DNA from: Methylobacter sp. BlB1
GTDB lineage: Bacteria > Pseudomonadota > Gammaproteobacteria > Methylococcales > Methylomonadaceae
Direction of reading: 5' to 3'
DNA length: 64,000 nt
Assembly: GCF_015476545.1 (NCBI RefSeq)
Contig: NZ_JADMKV010000001.1
Location: forward strand, 186,001 to 250,000
Part shown: positions 55,001 to 64,000 of the stretch, in pieces
How positions within the stretch are numbered: position 1 is the stretch's first letter
Layout: every line of letters begins with the position of its first letter
Made by a program: the position numbers and the translations under genes
Notes under the pieces: generated by a model
Told to the model about the DNA's origin: nothing
What the model saw: the letters and a program-made list of their open reading frames with translations, nothing else
Databases searched by the model: none

Positions 55001-55747
55001 GACGATGCCCAAGTCATGCTGAAGAAAATCATTACCGAGGAATGGCTGTCAGCCCGTGCCGTTATCGGCTTTTTCCCGGCCAATAGCGAAGGCGACGATA
55101 TCATTGTCTATGCTGATGACTCACGTCAGCAAAAGCTCGAGACTTTGCATCATTTGCGGCAACAGAATATAAAGGCGCCGGGCCGGCCCAATTATTGCCT
55201 CTCCGATTTCATTGCGCCGGTAGATAGCGGCAAAACCGATTATATCGGTGCATTCGCCGTTACAACCGGTATCGGCATAGAAGAAAAACTGCGCCAGTTT
55301 GAACGGGATCATGACGATTACAGCGCCATTATGCTGAAGGCTCTGGCCGACAGATTGGCCGAAGCATTCGCTGAATACATGCATGAAGCGGTCAGAAAGG
55401 AATACTGGGGGTACGCCAAAGACGAGGCTTATGCTAATGAGCAACTCATTAGTGAGGACTATCAGGGCATCAGGCCGGCGCCTGGCTATCCGGCCTGTCC
55501 CGACCATACCGAGAAAGCGAAGCTGTTTGAAATGTTGAATGTGACTGCAAACACGTCAATAGAACTGACCGAAAGCTACGCGATGTATCCGGCTTCGGCT
55601 GTCAGCGGCTGGTATTTCTCCCATCCTGACGCCCAGTATTTCAATGTCGGAAAAATCGACCGCGACCAGTTAGCGGATTATGCGCGGCGCAAAGGCATCG
55701 CCGAAGAAGTGGCCGAGCGTTGGCTGGCAACACATTTGCATCATTAA
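52076..55747 (+). CDS. metH: Cobalamin-dependent methionine synthase
   Basis: 1223 residues from ATG 52076 ([27 protein letters not shown]); an upstream ATG adds 27 non-conserved residues. Domains in order: homocysteine-binding with zinc Cys in GFNCALG and GGCCGTTP, methyltetrahydrofolate-binding ([16 protein letters not shown]), cobalamin-binding with [12 protein letters not shown] (the His that ligates cobalt), and the SAM reactivation domain ([11 protein letters not shown]). Length matches E. coli MetH (1227). I see no obvious cobalamin riboswitch in the short leader. Confidence 0.98.
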   Translation: MSKIQLLKQLLSQRILFLDGAMGTMIQSYKLEEKDYRGERFADWAVDLKGNNDLLSITQPDIIRAIHQAYFEAGSDIVETNTFNATSIAMADYEMESLVYEINVESARLARQAAGEFTAKTPEKPRFVAGVLGPTNRTASMSPDVNDPGFRNISFDDLVEAYTEATHGLIDGGADIILIETIFDTLNAKAAIFAVEQYFEQIGYKLPVMISGTITDASGRTLSGQTVAAFWNSLRHVEPIAFGFNCALGAKELRQHIDELSTIADTYVSAHPNAGLPNEFGEYDESPEAMAEELADWARSGYLNIIGGCCGTTPAHIKAIVEAVKEYSPRPIPVIEKQCRLAGLEPMNIGPQTLFVNVGERTNVTGSALFKRLIVEGNYEAALDIAKQQVENGAQIIDINMDEGMLDSKQAMVRFLNLIASEPDIARVPIILDSSKWEILEAGLKCIQGKGVVNSISLKEGEEAFIQHAKLIRRYGAAAIVMAFDEEGQADTKDRKIEICQRAYKILTEQLDFPAEDIIFDPNIFAIATGIDEHNNYGLDFIEATGEIKRTLPHALVSGGVSNVSFSFRGNNPVREAIHAVFLYHAINAGMDMGIVNAGQLAIYADIPEDLRDAVEDVVLNRHAGATEKLLELAEKYRGEGGSAVKQEDQEWRSWPVNKRLEHALVKGIDEFVEEDTEQARLEAERPLHVIEGALMDGMNVVGDLFGAGKMFLPQVVKSARVMKKAVAYLMPFMEADKSGEMRTNGKILMATVKGDVHDIGKNIVGVVLQCNNYEVIDLGVMVPAEKILQTARLENVDIIGLSGLITPSLDEMVHMAKEMERQGFDIPLMIGGATTSRAHTAVKIEPNYHGPTVYVTDASRSVGVASNLLSTDLKDDFIQKIRSEYQEVRDRHKGREAKTKQHTLAAARRNKYVWGNYEPVKPTFLGTNVIDHFPLDTLVWYIDWTPFFQTWEMAGSYPKIFADKVIGNEARKLFDDAQVMLKKIITEEWLSARAVIGFFPANSEGDDIIVYADDSRQQKLETLHHLRQQNIKAPGRPNYCLSDFIAPVDSGKTDYIGAFAVTTGIGIEEKLRQFERDHDDYSAIMLKALADRLAEAFAEYMHEAVRKEYWGYAKDEAYANEQLISEDYQGIRPAPGYPACPDHTEKAKLFEMLNVTANTSIELTESYAMYPASAVSGWYFSHPDAQYFNVGKIDRDQLADYARRKGIAEEVAERWLATHLHH

Positions 55748-55764
55748 TATCAAAAATACCAAGC

Positions 55765-56271
55765 ATGACAATCAAAGAGAAGACGGAACGACTAATAGAA
55801 AGGCTCATGTACGCCAGTCGCTGGATTCTGGCGCCGATGTATGTCGGCATGAGCCTGGCTTTGCTGGGACTTTCAATAAAATTCTTTCAGGAGCTGTTTC
55901 ACTTCATCCCTCATATCCTCGAAGCTGACGAATCCGAAATGATTCTGAAATTGCTGACCTTGATCGATATGACGCTGGTGGCAAGCTTGATCGTTATCGT
56001 CATGTTCAGCGGCTATGAAAATTTCGTCTCCCAAATGGATCTGAGCGAGGAAACTGAGAAGCTCGACTGGCTGGGCACGCATGATTACACGTCCCTTAAA
56101 ATGAAGGTGGCCTCATCGATAGTTGCGATTTCCTCAATCCATCTATTGAAAATTTTTATGAACGCACAGACGACCGATAATGACAAAATCATGTGGTACG
56201 TCCTGACGCACCTGACCTTTGTGATATCGGCCCTGTTTATGGGGTATCTTGAAAGGCTCACCAAGCACTGA
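55765..56271 (+). CDS. YqhA-family (UPF0114) membrane protein
   Basis: 168 residues from ATG 55765 ([26 protein letters not shown]). Four membrane helices are predicted, with [14 protein letters not shown] and [30 protein letters not shown] as the conserved core of UPF0114/YqhA. Function unknown. It overlaps the next start by one base, hinting at coupling with the redox-fumarase gene. Confidence 0.88.
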   Translation: MTIKEKTERLIERLMYASRWILAPMYVGMSLALLGLSIKFFQELFHFIPHILEADESEMILKLLTLIDMTLVASLIVIVMFSGYENFVSQMDLSEETEKLDWLGTHDYTSLKMKVASSIVAISSIHLLKIFMNAQTTDNDKIMWYVLTHLTFVISALFMGYLERLTKH

Positions 56272-57905
56272 TGATAAAATTACTACTGTTAGGTACGGCG
56301 GGCTGCCATTTGTGCGAAGAGGCGGAAGCCATCGTTGCTGCATGCAGAGCGCAAGCTACCGATCAACTGACTGTCGAGACGGTAGACATAGCCGAGCAGA
56401 CCCAATGGCAGGCGGATTACGCGGTACGGATTCCCGTTTTATATCATCCGGCAACTCAACAAGAACTGGGATGGCCGTTCGGCCGAAATGATGTTAACGA
56501 ATTTATTAGTGGACTAGCAATGACTGAACATTACAGAATTGAAAAAGACAGCATGGGCGAATTGGAAGTGCCGGCCGATGCTTTATACGCGGCGCAAACG
56601 CAACGAGCGGTCAATAACTTTCCGGTCAGCGGCTTGACCATGCCGCCGGCTTTCATTAAGACCGTGGCGTTGATCAAGCAGAGCGCGGCCAAGGTCAATA
56701 TGGAACTGGGGGAACTTGACGTTGTTATGGGTCAGGCAATTGTGCAGGCCGCCCAGCAGATCATCGATGGCGGCCATAGCCAGCATTTTCCGATCGACGT
56801 GTTCCAGACCGGCTCCGGCACCAGCACCAATATGAACGTCAATGAAGTATTGGCTAATCTGGCCAGCCAAATTGCTGGGCAGCCGGTCAGTCCGAATGAT
56901 CATGTCAATATGGGGCAGAGCAGCAATGACGTGATTCCGACCGCGATCCATGTCAGCGCCGCAATCGAATGCCGGAAAATCTTACTGCCGGGGCTGGCAC
57001 ATTTGGCTCAGACACTGGAAGAAAAAGCAGCCAGCCTCGATCATATTACCAAAACCGGACGCACGCATTTAATGGATGCGATGCCCGTGCGCCTGAGCCA
57101 GGAACTGGACGGCTGGGCGCTGCAGATTCGCAATGGCATCGATCGCATCAATTCTGCGCTGCCTCGGGTCTATAAACTGGCTCAAGGCGGCACGGCAGTC
57201 GGTACGGGCATCAATGCTCATCCCGAGTTTGCGGCAAAATTCGCTCAGACGCTCGGCAGAGAGGCCGGTTTGCCGTTTGAGCCAAACGCATCGTTTTTCG
57301 AGAGTCTGAGCGCTCAGGATGCCATGGTTGAATTATCGGGCCAGATGAAAGTTGTAGCGGTCAGCCTGATGAAGATCGCTAACGATTTGCGCTGGATGAA
57401 CAGCGGGCCTTTGGCTGGTCTGGGAGAGATTGAACTGCCGGCGCTGCAGCCTGGCAGCAGCATTATGCCCGGCAAGGTCAATCCGGTTATTCCCGAGGCG
57501 ACGGCTATGGTAGCCGCCCAGGTGATCGGCAACGATACAACGATCACTATCGCCGGCCAATCAGGCAACTTCCAGCTGAATGTGATGTTGCCCGTGATCG
57601 CCCACAACATCCTGCAGAGTATAGAACTGCTCGGGAACGTCAGCCGTTTGCTGGCCGATAAAGCGATTGCCGGTTTCACGGTCCGGGAAGACAATCTGCA
57701 GCAGGCTTTGGCGAAAAATCCGATATTGGTGACGGCCCTGAATCCGATCATCGGCTACCTGAAAGCCGCCGAAGTCGCGAAAGCCGCTTATAAGCAGGGC
57801 CGTCCGATCATTGACGTCGCCGCTGAAATGACCGAACTAAGCCGGACGGAACTGGAAAAACTGCTAGAGCCCGCGCATTTAACTCAAGGCGGCATAAACG
57901 AGTAA
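56271..57905 (+). CDS. fumC: Glutaredoxin-like domain in frame with class II fumarase
   Basis: 544 codons open without a stop. Residues 1-83 are a glutaredoxin-like (DUF836) domain with the CxxC at 12-15 (TAGCHLCEEAE). Residues 84-544 are a full class II fumarase beginning MTEHYRIEKDSMGELEVP, with TGSGTSTNMN, NDHVNMGQSSNDVIPTA and the GSSIMPGKVNP signature. Fumarase hydrates fumarate to malate. The internal ATG (56520) has only a weak ribosome binding site, so the product may be a fusion, or fumarase may also start there. Confidence 0.92.
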   Translation: MIKLLLLGTAGCHLCEEAEAIVAACRAQATDQLTVETVDIAEQTQWQADYAVRIPVLYHPATQQELGWPFGRNDVNEFISGLAMTEHYRIEKDSMGELEVPADALYAAQTQRAVNNFPVSGLTMPPAFIKTVALIKQSAAKVNMELGELDVVMGQAIVQAAQQIIDGGHSQHFPIDVFQTGSGTSTNMNVNEVLANLASQIAGQPVSPNDHVNMGQSSNDVIPTAIHVSAAIECRKILLPGLAHLAQTLEEKAASLDHITKTGRTHLMDAMPVRLSQELDGWALQIRNGIDRINSALPRVYKLAQGGTAVGTGINAHPEFAAKFAQTLGREAGLPFEPNASFFESLSAQDAMVELSGQMKVVAVSLMKIANDLRWMNSGPLAGLGEIELPALQPGSSIMPGKVNPVIPEATAMVAAQVIGNDTTITIAGQSGNFQLNVMLPVIAHNILQSIELLGNVSRLLADKAIAGFTVREDNLQQALAKNPILVTALNPIIGYLKAAEVAKAAYKQGRPIIDVAAEMTELSRTELEKLLEPAHLTQGGINE

Positions 57906-58132
57906 CCCGTATTTGGCAGGCGGACTGCAAGTTCCGGCCTCTGAACGGCGCCGGATGTCGATGCTTTCCATGAGAGATTCGCGCCTGTCATTTGCCAGAA
58001 ACAGACACCGGTCAGAATAGGGGCAATGATATTGCCCCGACTCAATCTGCAATTTTCTTTTACGGATTATAATCCCGAACAAACGGCCTGCTTTATGCGC
58101 CGTTTTGATCGGATCTATCAAGGAAGTGGCGG

Positions 58133-58627
58133 TTAATTTTTAGGTGGTTCTGCCGGTTGAGTTGGCACCGCAGGTTGGGCAGGGGGCGCTGGTTGAGCAG
58201 GTTCTGCCGGTTTCGCCTGTTCCGCTGCCGCTTTACCGTCTTCTTCGGATTCTGTGATAACGGCCGCAATGCAGTCCATCATGCTTTCGGTATAGTTGTT
58301 ATGAGCATCGGCAAGCGCCTGGGGCGAACCAAAGTCATTGCGTAGTTCTTCCAGCGTCTTTTTGGGATCTTTCGAATCCATCAGAGTCAGCATCTTGGTA
58401 TAGTTGCGGTAAGCCGTCATGCGATTAGGATCGCCGGGGAAAATACCGGGCATGTTTTTCGTCGTCAAGTCAACGACGCAATCAGCCATATGCTGAGGGT
58501 CGATTTTATAGTCCTGGATGTCTTTTTCTTTCTTCATTTGTTCCAGTACAGCCTGTTCATATTGCTGTTTGTCAGCACAGGCCGAAAGAAACAACGCGGA
58601 TATGGAGATCAGCAGTAGTTTTTTCAT
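58133..58627 (-). CDS. Lipoprotein with Pro/Ala-rich tail
   Basis: 164 residues from ATG 58627 (MKKLLLISISALFLSAC, lipobox LSAC); an upstream ATG adds 27 residues that hide the signal. The middle part is helical with two Cys (DCVVDL, MMDCIAAV), and the last 30 residues are repeats of PAxPAQP-type units, probably a flexible wall-spanning tail. Function unknown. Confidence 0.8.
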   Translation of the reverse strand: MKKLLLISISALFLSACADKQQYEQAVLEQMKKEKDIQDYKIDPQHMADCVVDLTTKNMPGIFPGDPNRMTAYRNYTKMLTLMDSKDPKKTLEELRNDFGSPQALADAHNNYTESMMDCIAAVITESEEDGKAAAEQAKPAEPAQPAPPAQPAVPTQPAEPPKN

Positions 58628-58738
58628 GGATGCGTTACCGTTATTTATTTTTTTAAATTGAAATATCAAATCCATCATTATACGCATATTGCCCGCTATA
58701 CGGTTCATGATTGCATCAAATAAGATACAGGACGTTTC

Positions 58739-59491
58739 TTAACGCGTGCTGATGTCCTGCATGGCCTGTCTGATCCAGGCTTCGGCCTCGGCATTGATAT
58801 CGGCGGCTTTGCGGCCCTGACTTTCAATGGGCGGGCCGATTTTTACCTTGATTGTTCCCGGATATTTTAAAAAGCTGTAACGAGGCCAATACTCTCCGGC
58901 ATTAAGCGCAACAGGTATGACTGGATAACCTGATTTTTGCGCCAGCATGGCACCGCCGGCGCCGAATTTTTTTTCTTCTCCGGGCGCAGTACGTGTGCCT
59001 TCAGGAAAAGTGACGACCCATAAACCTTCCTGCAGGCAAGCGGTGCCTTGATCCAATAGCTTACGCATGGCGGCACGTTGATTTTCGCGGTCTATTGCTA
59101 TCGGTCTGAGCGTCGCTAGTGCCCAACCCCAAAGCGGCATCCAGAGCAATGAGCGTTTTAATAAAGTAGTTTGAGGCGGAAGAATATGTCTTAACGCCAG
59201 CGTTTCCCAGGCTGACTGATGCTTGCTCAGTACGATGGCCGCATCCAGTTCCTTGATATGTTCCAGTCCTTCAACCTCATAGCCGAGACCACAGAAAAAT
59301 TTTGTCATCCAAACAACAAGGGAACACCAGGCAGTGGCGATTTTATAGCGCACGGAAAAAGGTGCTGGCATGCACAAAAGAATTAATATGCCGTCGATTG
59401 TCGCGGTAGTGAAAATGCTGATAAATAACAGGGCTGAGCCGAGATAAAGCCTGAGTTTATTGCCTTGAAACGAGGTACTTTGCTGCGTCAT
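58739..59491 (-). CDS. plsC: 1-acyl-sn-glycerol-3-phosphate acyltransferase
   Basis: About 250 residues from ATG 59491 (an ATG 12 bases upstream is possible). One or two N-terminal membrane helices are followed by SKHQSAWET (the HX4D-type motif, here ending in Glu) and FPEGTRTAPGE. It acylates lysophosphatidate in membrane lipid synthesis. It overlaps gmhB by 35 bases, and the gmhB-plsC pair is common after glyS. Confidence 0.9.
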   Translation of the reverse strand: MTQQSTSFQGNKLRLYLGSALLFISIFTTATIDGILILLCMPAPFSVRYKIATAWCSLVVWMTKFFCGLGYEVEGLEHIKELDAAIVLSKHQSAWETLALRHILPPQTTLLKRSLLWMPLWGWALATLRPIAIDRENQRAAMRKLLDQGTACLQEGLWVVTFPEGTRTAPGEEKKFGAGGAMLAQKSGYPVIPVALNAGEYWPRYSFLKYPGTIKVKIGPPIESQGRKAADINAEAEAWIRQAMQDISTR

Positions 59492-59996
59492 AGAGATTTT
59501 CAAAAACAGGAATATTGAGGTTGGGATTATCCGTCAGGGTTTTTTGGCCTTTGCCCGTCTTGACCAGCATCGGGCTGGCGCCGACAGTCTGAGCGGTCTG
59601 GATATCGCGTAGCGCATCGCCGATAAAAGGCATGCCTTGCAGGTCGACATGCTTGTCGGCGGCAAAAGCCGTCAGCAGGCCCGGTTTGGGTTTTCGGCAG
59701 GCGCAACCGTCATCGGGGCCGTGCGGACAAAAATAGATGCAGTCGATTTCGCCGCCTTTCTCGGCAGCTAATCGGTGCATTTTGGCATGGATCCGATCCA
59801 GCGTGGCCTGATCGAACAAGCCGCGCTGAAGACCTGATTGGTTGGTGATGACGGCGACCTTGTAGCCGTGCCGGTTGAGCAGGGCGATGGCCTCGAGGCT
59901 GCCCTCGATCGGCCGCCACTCTTCCTCTGATTTTATATAGTCGTCGGAGTCATGATTGATGACGCCGTCACGGTCTACCAGAACGTATCGATCCAT
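59457..59996 (-). CDS. gmhB: D-glycero-beta-D-manno-heptose 1,7-bisphosphate 7-phosphatase
   Basis: 179 residues of the HAD superfamily. VLVDRDGVIN carries the two catalytic Asp residues, VITNQSG the Thr, and CPHGPDDGCACRKPKPG the zinc loop and Lys. FIGDALRDIQTAQ is the last motif. It makes heptose-1-phosphate for lipopolysaccharide core. It lies nine bases after glyS and overlaps plsC. Confidence 0.95.
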   Translation of the reverse strand: MDRYVLVDRDGVINHDSDDYIKSEEEWRPIEGSLEAIALLNRHGYKVAVITNQSGLQRGLFDQATLDRIHAKMHRLAAEKGGEIDCIYFCPHGPDDGCACRKPKPGLLTAFAADKHVDLQGMPFIGDALRDIQTAQTVGASPMLVKTGKGQKTLTDNPNLNIPVFENLYDAAKYLVSRQ

Positions 59997-60005
59997 GCCT
60001 GACGT

Positions 60006-62075
60006 TTACGATTGCAGTCTGGATATGTCGGCACAGGTCAAGAACTGTTCGGACACCAGCGTCAGCAGGGCCAGGCGGTTGGCGCGCAGGTCCAGGTCGT
60101 CGGCCATGACCATGACGTGGTCGAAAAAGGCGTCCACGTCATTTCTGAGCTGGGCCAGGCGGTTAAGCACGGCCTGGTAATCGCGTTTCGCCAGTAAAGG
60201 CTGGATGTCCTGGGACGATTGCGTGGCGGCGGCCAGCAGTTGTTTTTCCTGCGTTTCGCTTAAATTGCCAACACTGTCGGCGGCTTTGGTGTCCGACTTT
60301 CTCAGGATATTGCGGATGCGCTTGTTGGCAGCCGCCAGGCTTTCGGCTTCCGGCAATTGTCTGAACGCCTTGACGGCCTGTAATCGCTGAATAAAGTCCA
60401 GCGGCTCTGCCGGCGTTACCGATATCACCGCATCAAATTCATCGGCGGTATAACCCTGGTCGAGACAGTAGCCTCTCAGACGGTCAAAGACGAAATCGAC
60501 GACCAGCTTATAGGTTTCATCGTGCTCGAATTCATGCGTGAATTGCCTCAGCGAGAACGCAATCAGATCTTTGATGTCGAGATTCAGCCGATTCTCGATA
60601 ATGATGCGCAGCGTGCCGAGCGCGGCTCTGCGCAAGGCGTAAGGGTCTTTATCGCCGGTAGGAATCAAGCCGGCGCTGAATATGCCGGTCAGCGTATCGA
60701 TTTTTTCCGCGATGGCCAGAATCTGGCCGGTCTTGCTGCCCGGGGTCGGGCTGCCGGACTGTTTGGGGAAGTACTGTTCCTCAAGCGCCCAGGCAACTTC
60801 GGCCGGTTCGTTGTCGGCCAGCGCATAATAACGGCCCATGATGCCTTGCAGGTTGCCGAATTCGCCGACCATGTCGGTCATCAGGTCGGTTTTGGCCAGC
60901 AAAGCCGCGCGCTTGGCCAGTTCGACGTTTTCATTGAGCTTGCCGGCAATGTGTTCGGCCAGCGTGACGACGCGCTGGGTTTTATCGGCCAGCGTGCCCA
61001 GCTTTTCCTGGAAGACGATGCTGGACAGCGTCAGCAGGCGCTCTTCCAACGTCTTTTTGCGGTCCTGTTTCCAGAAGAACTCGGCGTCGGACAGGCGCGG
61101 GGTTACCACGCGTTCATTGCCGTGCTGTATCGATTGCGGGTTGCTGCTTTCGATATTGCTGAAGGTGATGAAATGCGGCAGCAGACCGCCGGCGGCATTC
61201 TTGACCGGGAAATATTTCTGGTTGGTCTGCATGGTCGTGATCAGCACTTCGGCCGGCAGTTCCAGAAAGCGCGGGTCGAAATTGCCGGTGATCGGTACCG
61301 GCCATTCGTTTAAGGCCGCGATCTCTTCGAGCAGGTCTTCTTCGATGTGCGCGGCACCGTTGACGGCGGCGGCCGCCTGCTCGGCGGCGTTTCTGATAAT
61401 GGTTTTGCGCTGCTCGAAATCGGCGATGACTTTGCCCTGTTCGAACAGGATTTGTGCATAGTTTTCGGGCTTATCGATGGTCAGCGGCTGCGGCGCATGG
61501 AAACGGTGGCCGTGCGTGGCGGCGCCGGTCTTCAGGCCTAGAATCTCGGTATCGATGACGGCATCGCCGTACAGCAGCACGGCCCAATGCACGGGCCTGA
61601 CGAATTCGGTCGTGCCGCTGCCCCAGCGCATGCGTTTGGCGATCGGGAGCCCGGCAATACTGTGCCGGATGATGCCCGGAATCAGGCTTTCGGTGGCCTG
61701 GCCCTGGACGTGCTGCGTGAAGGACAGCCATTCGCCTTTGTCTGTCTTCAGGCGCTCCAGCTGGTCGAAAGTCGTGCCGCAGCTGATGGCGAAGCCCTGG
61801 GCCGCCTTGCTGGGTGTGCCGTCCGGCGCAAAGGCTGCCTGTACGGCAGGGCCGCGTTTCTCGACCGTTTTATCAGGCTGCGCCGTGGCCAGATCTTCAA
61901 TCAGCACGGCCAGGCGGCGCGGCGTCGCATAGAACCGGCTGCTGCTGAAATTCAGTTCGGCGTCTTTCAGGCCTTGCGTGATGTTGTTCAGCAGAGCCGT
62001 CGCCATTTTCAGCAGGGTGGTCGGCGGCAGTTCTTCCGAACCCAGTTCGAACAGTAAATGTTTGCTTGTCGCCAT
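60006..62075 (-). CDS. glyS: Glycyl-tRNA synthetase beta subunit
   Basis: 689 residues, the full length of the beta subunit of the alpha2-beta2 enzyme. [18 protein letters not shown] is the standard start, followed by the HD-like and C-terminal anticodon-binding regions (FFDHVMVMADDLDLRANRLALL). It overlaps glyQ by one base (TAATG). The gene is markedly more GC-rich than the accessory regions of the window. Confidence 0.98.
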   Translation of the reverse strand: MATSKHLLFELGSEELPPTTLLKMATALLNNITQGLKDAELNFSSSRFYATPRRLAVLIEDLATAQPDKTVEKRGPAVQAAFAPDGTPSKAAQGFAISCGTTFDQLERLKTDKGEWLSFTQHVQGQATESLIPGIIRHSIAGLPIAKRMRWGSGTTEFVRPVHWAVLLYGDAVIDTEILGLKTGAATHGHRFHAPQPLTIDKPENYAQILFEQGKVIADFEQRKTIIRNAAEQAAAAVNGAAHIEEDLLEEIAALNEWPVPITGNFDPRFLELPAEVLITTMQTNQKYFPVKNAAGGLLPHFITFSNIESSNPQSIQHGNERVVTPRLSDAEFFWKQDRKKTLEERLLTLSSIVFQEKLGTLADKTQRVVTLAEHIAGKLNENVELAKRAALLAKTDLMTDMVGEFGNLQGIMGRYYALADNEPAEVAWALEEQYFPKQSGSPTPGSKTGQILAIAEKIDTLTGIFSAGLIPTGDKDPYALRRAALGTLRIIIENRLNLDIKDLIAFSLRQFTHEFEHDETYKLVVDFVFDRLRGYCLDQGYTADEFDAVISVTPAEPLDFIQRLQAVKAFRQLPEAESLAAANKRIRNILRKSDTKAADSVGNLSETQEKQLLAAATQSSQDIQPLLAKRDYQAVLNRLAQLRNDVDAFFDHVMVMADDLDLRANRLALLTLVSEQFLTCADISRLQS

Positions 62076-62992
62076 TATTGTGCTCCTTGTCCTGTCAGCA
62101 TCGGGAAGCCTAGTGATTCCCGGCGTTGGTAATAGGCTTCGGCTACGGATTTGGACATGTTTCTGACTCTTAAAATGTAGCGTTGGCGTTCAGTGACTGA
62201 AATGGCGTGGCGTGCATCCAGCAGGTTGAACGCATGCGAGGCCTTCAACACCATCTCATAGGCCGGCAGAGGCAGGTCCAGATCGATCAGTTTGCGGCAT
62301 TCCTGCTCGTAGGTATCGAAGCACTGGAACATGAACTCGACATTGGCCTGCTCAAAATTGAAGGCCGACATTTCCACTTCATTCTGATGGAAGACGTCCC
62401 CGTAGGTGACCGTGCCGAACGGGCCTTTGGTCCAGATCAGGTCATAAACGCTCTTGACGCCCTGCAGGTACATGGCGATGCGCTCCAGGCCGTAGGTGAT
62501 CTCACCGGTGACTGGCTTGCATTCGAGGCCGCCGACCTGCTGGAAGTAGGTGAATTGTGTGACTTCCATACCGTTCAGCCAGACTTCCCAGCCCAGTCCC
62601 CAGGCGCCCAGGGTCGGCGATTCCCAGTTGTCCTCGACGAAGCGGATATCGTGTTCGAGCAGATCCAGGCCCAGATGCCGCAGCGAGTTCAGGTACAGTT
62701 CCTGGATATTATCCGGCGACGGCTTCAACGCCACCTGAAACTGGTAGTAATGCTGCAAGCGGTTCGGGTTTTCGCCGAAACGGCCGTCCGTAGGGCGGCG
62801 CGACGGCTGCACATAGGCCGTGTTCCAAGGCTCGGGGCCTATGGCACGCAGGAAAGTGGCAGGATGAAAGGTCCCGGCGCCGACTTCCTGATCCAGAGGC
62901 TGCAATAAAATACAGCCCTGACTTGACCAGTATTTTTGTAGGGCCAGGATAAGTCCCTGAAATGTGGATACATCGTTATTTATACTCGACAC
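62075..62992 (-). CDS. glyQ: Glycyl-tRNA synthetase alpha subunit
   Basis: 305 residues. [30 protein letters not shown] and [19 protein letters not shown] are the class II motifs of the alpha subunit, which holds the active site that charges tRNA-Gly. It heads the operon glyQ-glyS-gmhB-plsC. Confidence 0.98.
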   Translation of the reverse strand: MSSINNDVSTFQGLILALQKYWSSQGCILLQPLDQEVGAGTFHPATFLRAIGPEPWNTAYVQPSRRPTDGRFGENPNRLQHYYQFQVALKPSPDNIQELYLNSLRHLGLDLLEHDIRFVEDNWESPTLGAWGLGWEVWLNGMEVTQFTYFQQVGGLECKPVTGEITYGLERIAMYLQGVKSVYDLIWTKGPFGTVTYGDVFHQNEVEMSAFNFEQANVEFMFQCFDTYEQECRKLIDLDLPLPAYEMVLKASHAFNLLDARHAISVTERQRYILRVRNMSKSVAEAYYQRRESLGFPMLTGQGAQ

Positions 62993-63119
62993 GGCAGCAA
63001 AACCTGTTGGGCAATAAAAAGGCCGTCAATTATAGCTTAAAAATGTCGGCTGAATAGGCCCTGATTGCTGAGGTATGACACATATCAATTGCAGGCGTGC
63101 CAAGCTGGCAGACGGGAAA

Positions 63120-64000
63120 TTATTCCGCCGGTTCTTCTCCCTCTTCTTCCTTGTCGATAGCTTCCAGCGCAAAGCCTGACAAGCTGCCGGCCGCATCGGG
63201 CGTTTGCGCGGGCGAAACCGAACCGAGTCCTTCAGACAGATTGATTTTCAGCTTGAGGTTATTCGGCGAGTCGGAGTTGTTGAGCGCTTCTTCAAGCGAA
63301 ATCCTGCCTTCTTTGAAGAGCTTCAGCAAATGGCTGTCGAAAGTTTGCATGCCGACTTCTTCGGATTTCTCCATGGCTTCCTTGATGGCGTGAATTTCGC
63401 CTTTCTGTATCAGGTCGCGGATCAGTTGCGTGCCCAGCAGAATTTCAATCGCGGCCGTGCGCTTGCCGTCGACAGTAGGCACCAGTCGCTGCGAGACAAA
63501 CGCCTTCAAATTCAGCGACAAATCCAGCAGCAATTGATTGCGGCGTTCTTCGGGGAAGAAGTTGATGATGCGGTCCAGCGCCTGGTTGGCGTTGTTGGCG
63601 TGCAGCGTGGACAGGCACAGATGGCCGGTTTCGGCGAAGGCCAGCGCGTGTTCCATGGTTTCCTGACTGCGGATCTCTCCGATCAGAATGACATCAGGCG
63701 CCTGGCGCAGCGTGTTTTTCAGTGCATCCTCGTAGCTCAGCGTATCGACGCCGACTTCCCGCTGGTTGACCAGTGATTTTTTGTGCGGATGAATGTATTC
63801 GATCGGGTCTTCGATGGTAATGATATGGCCCGATGAATGGCCGTTGCGGTAATCGATCAGGGCCGCCAGCGAAGTCGACTTGCCGGAGCCGGTGCCGCCG
63901 ACGAACAGGATCAGGCCGCGCTTTTCCATGATGGTTTGTTTCAGCACGGGCGGCAGTCCCAGTTTATCGGCATTGGGGATGTCGACTTTGATGTTCCGGA
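63120..64000 (-). CDS. pilU: Twitching-motility retraction ATPase PilU, C-terminal part
   Basis: Open from the window edge to 63120 (about 293 residues seen; the N-terminus lies outside). LFVGGTGSGKSTSLAALID is Walker A, IITIEDPIEYIHPHKKSLVNQREVG the Asp box, VILIGEIRSQETMEHAL Walker B, and TGHLCLSTLHANNANQALDRI the His box of PilT-like ATPases. The acidic tail (EEEGEEPAE) and sequence type fit PilU rather than PilT. It drives pilus retraction together with PilT. Confidence 0.9.
   Translation of the reverse strand, partial: RNIKVDIPNADKLGLPPVLKQTIMEKRGLILFVGGTGSGKSTSLAALIDYRNGHSSGHIITIEDPIEYIHPHKKSLVNQREVGVDTLSYEDALKNTLRQAPDVILIGEIRSQETMEHALAFAETGHLCLSTLHANNANQALDRIINFFPEERRNQLLLDLSLNLKAFVSQRLVPTVDGKRTAAIEILLGTQLIRDLIQKGEIHAIKEAMEKSEEVGMQTFDSHLLKLFKEGRISLEEALNNSDSPNNLKLKINLSEGLGSVSPAQTPDAAGSLSGFALEAIDKEEEGEEPAE

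Overview
The window is a chromosomal segment of a gammaproteobacterial (type I) methanotroph. The basis is a complete particulate methane monooxygenase operon, pmoC-pmoA-pmoB (42857-45825), with all the known copper ligands in PmoC and PmoB, set among typical gammaproteobacterial neighbourhoods: mrcA divergent from pilMNOPQ-aroK-aroB-damX-hemE, glyQ-glyS, and PilU. A Methylobacter/Methylomonas/Methylomicrobium-type organism fits, but the genus cannot be fixed from the sequence alone.

Layout. 1-5.3 kb: the 5' part of a sulfite reductase beta component (CysI), an NhaD Na+/H+ antiporter, an AmpG-type muropeptide permease, exonuclease III and ribosomal protein L31. 5.3-17.6 kb: penicillin-binding protein 1A, then the type IV pilus assembly operon running into shikimate kinase, dehydroquinate synthase, a DamX-like SPOR protein and uroporphyrinogen decarboxylase. 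17.8-20.6 kb: a DUF411 copper-protein-like gene, glucokinase, alanine dehydrogenase and tRNA-Thr(CGU).

20.5-35.2 kb: a 14.6-kb integrative element inserted in the tRNA-Thr gene. A 46-bp direct repeat (one mismatch) of the tRNA 3' part lies at its far end. It has a tyrosine integrase, an AlpA-type regulator, a Toprim primase, a P-loop ATPase/helicase, an Ogr/Delta-type zinc-finger activator and many small unknown genes, so it resembles a P4-like phage satellite. A 14-bp motif recurs beside the ATPase gene and again 6.4 kb away, which resembles the ori/crr arrangement of P4. A separate array of 8-bp repeats at 11-bp spacing lies further left. Next to attL is a compact four-gene cassette (TIGR04255-type protein, HTH protein and two proteins I do not recognise). 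It is my best candidate for an undescribed accessory, possibly anti-phage, system.

35.2-42.6 kb: a mixed region with a DUF2156 (MprF-C-like) protein, an alpha/beta hydrolase, two exported proteins separated by an imperfect 68-bp direct repeat, an STN-domain/HEAT-like protein, a methyltransferase and decayed sequence. 42.6-45.9 kb: pmoCAB with a sigma-70-like promoter, strong ribosome binding sites and a strong terminator.

45.9-52 kb: a decayed IS1595-family transposase whose central third is inverted, a 37-residue lipoprotein, an HTTM-DCC fusion, a 43-residue membrane protein with pmo-like codon use, two small secreted/membrane proteins and a DUF2970 protein. 52-64 kb: metH, a YqhA-family membrane protein, a glutaredoxin-like domain in frame with class II fumarase, a lipoprotein, and the glyQ-glyS-gmhB-plsC cluster. 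The window ends inside pilU.
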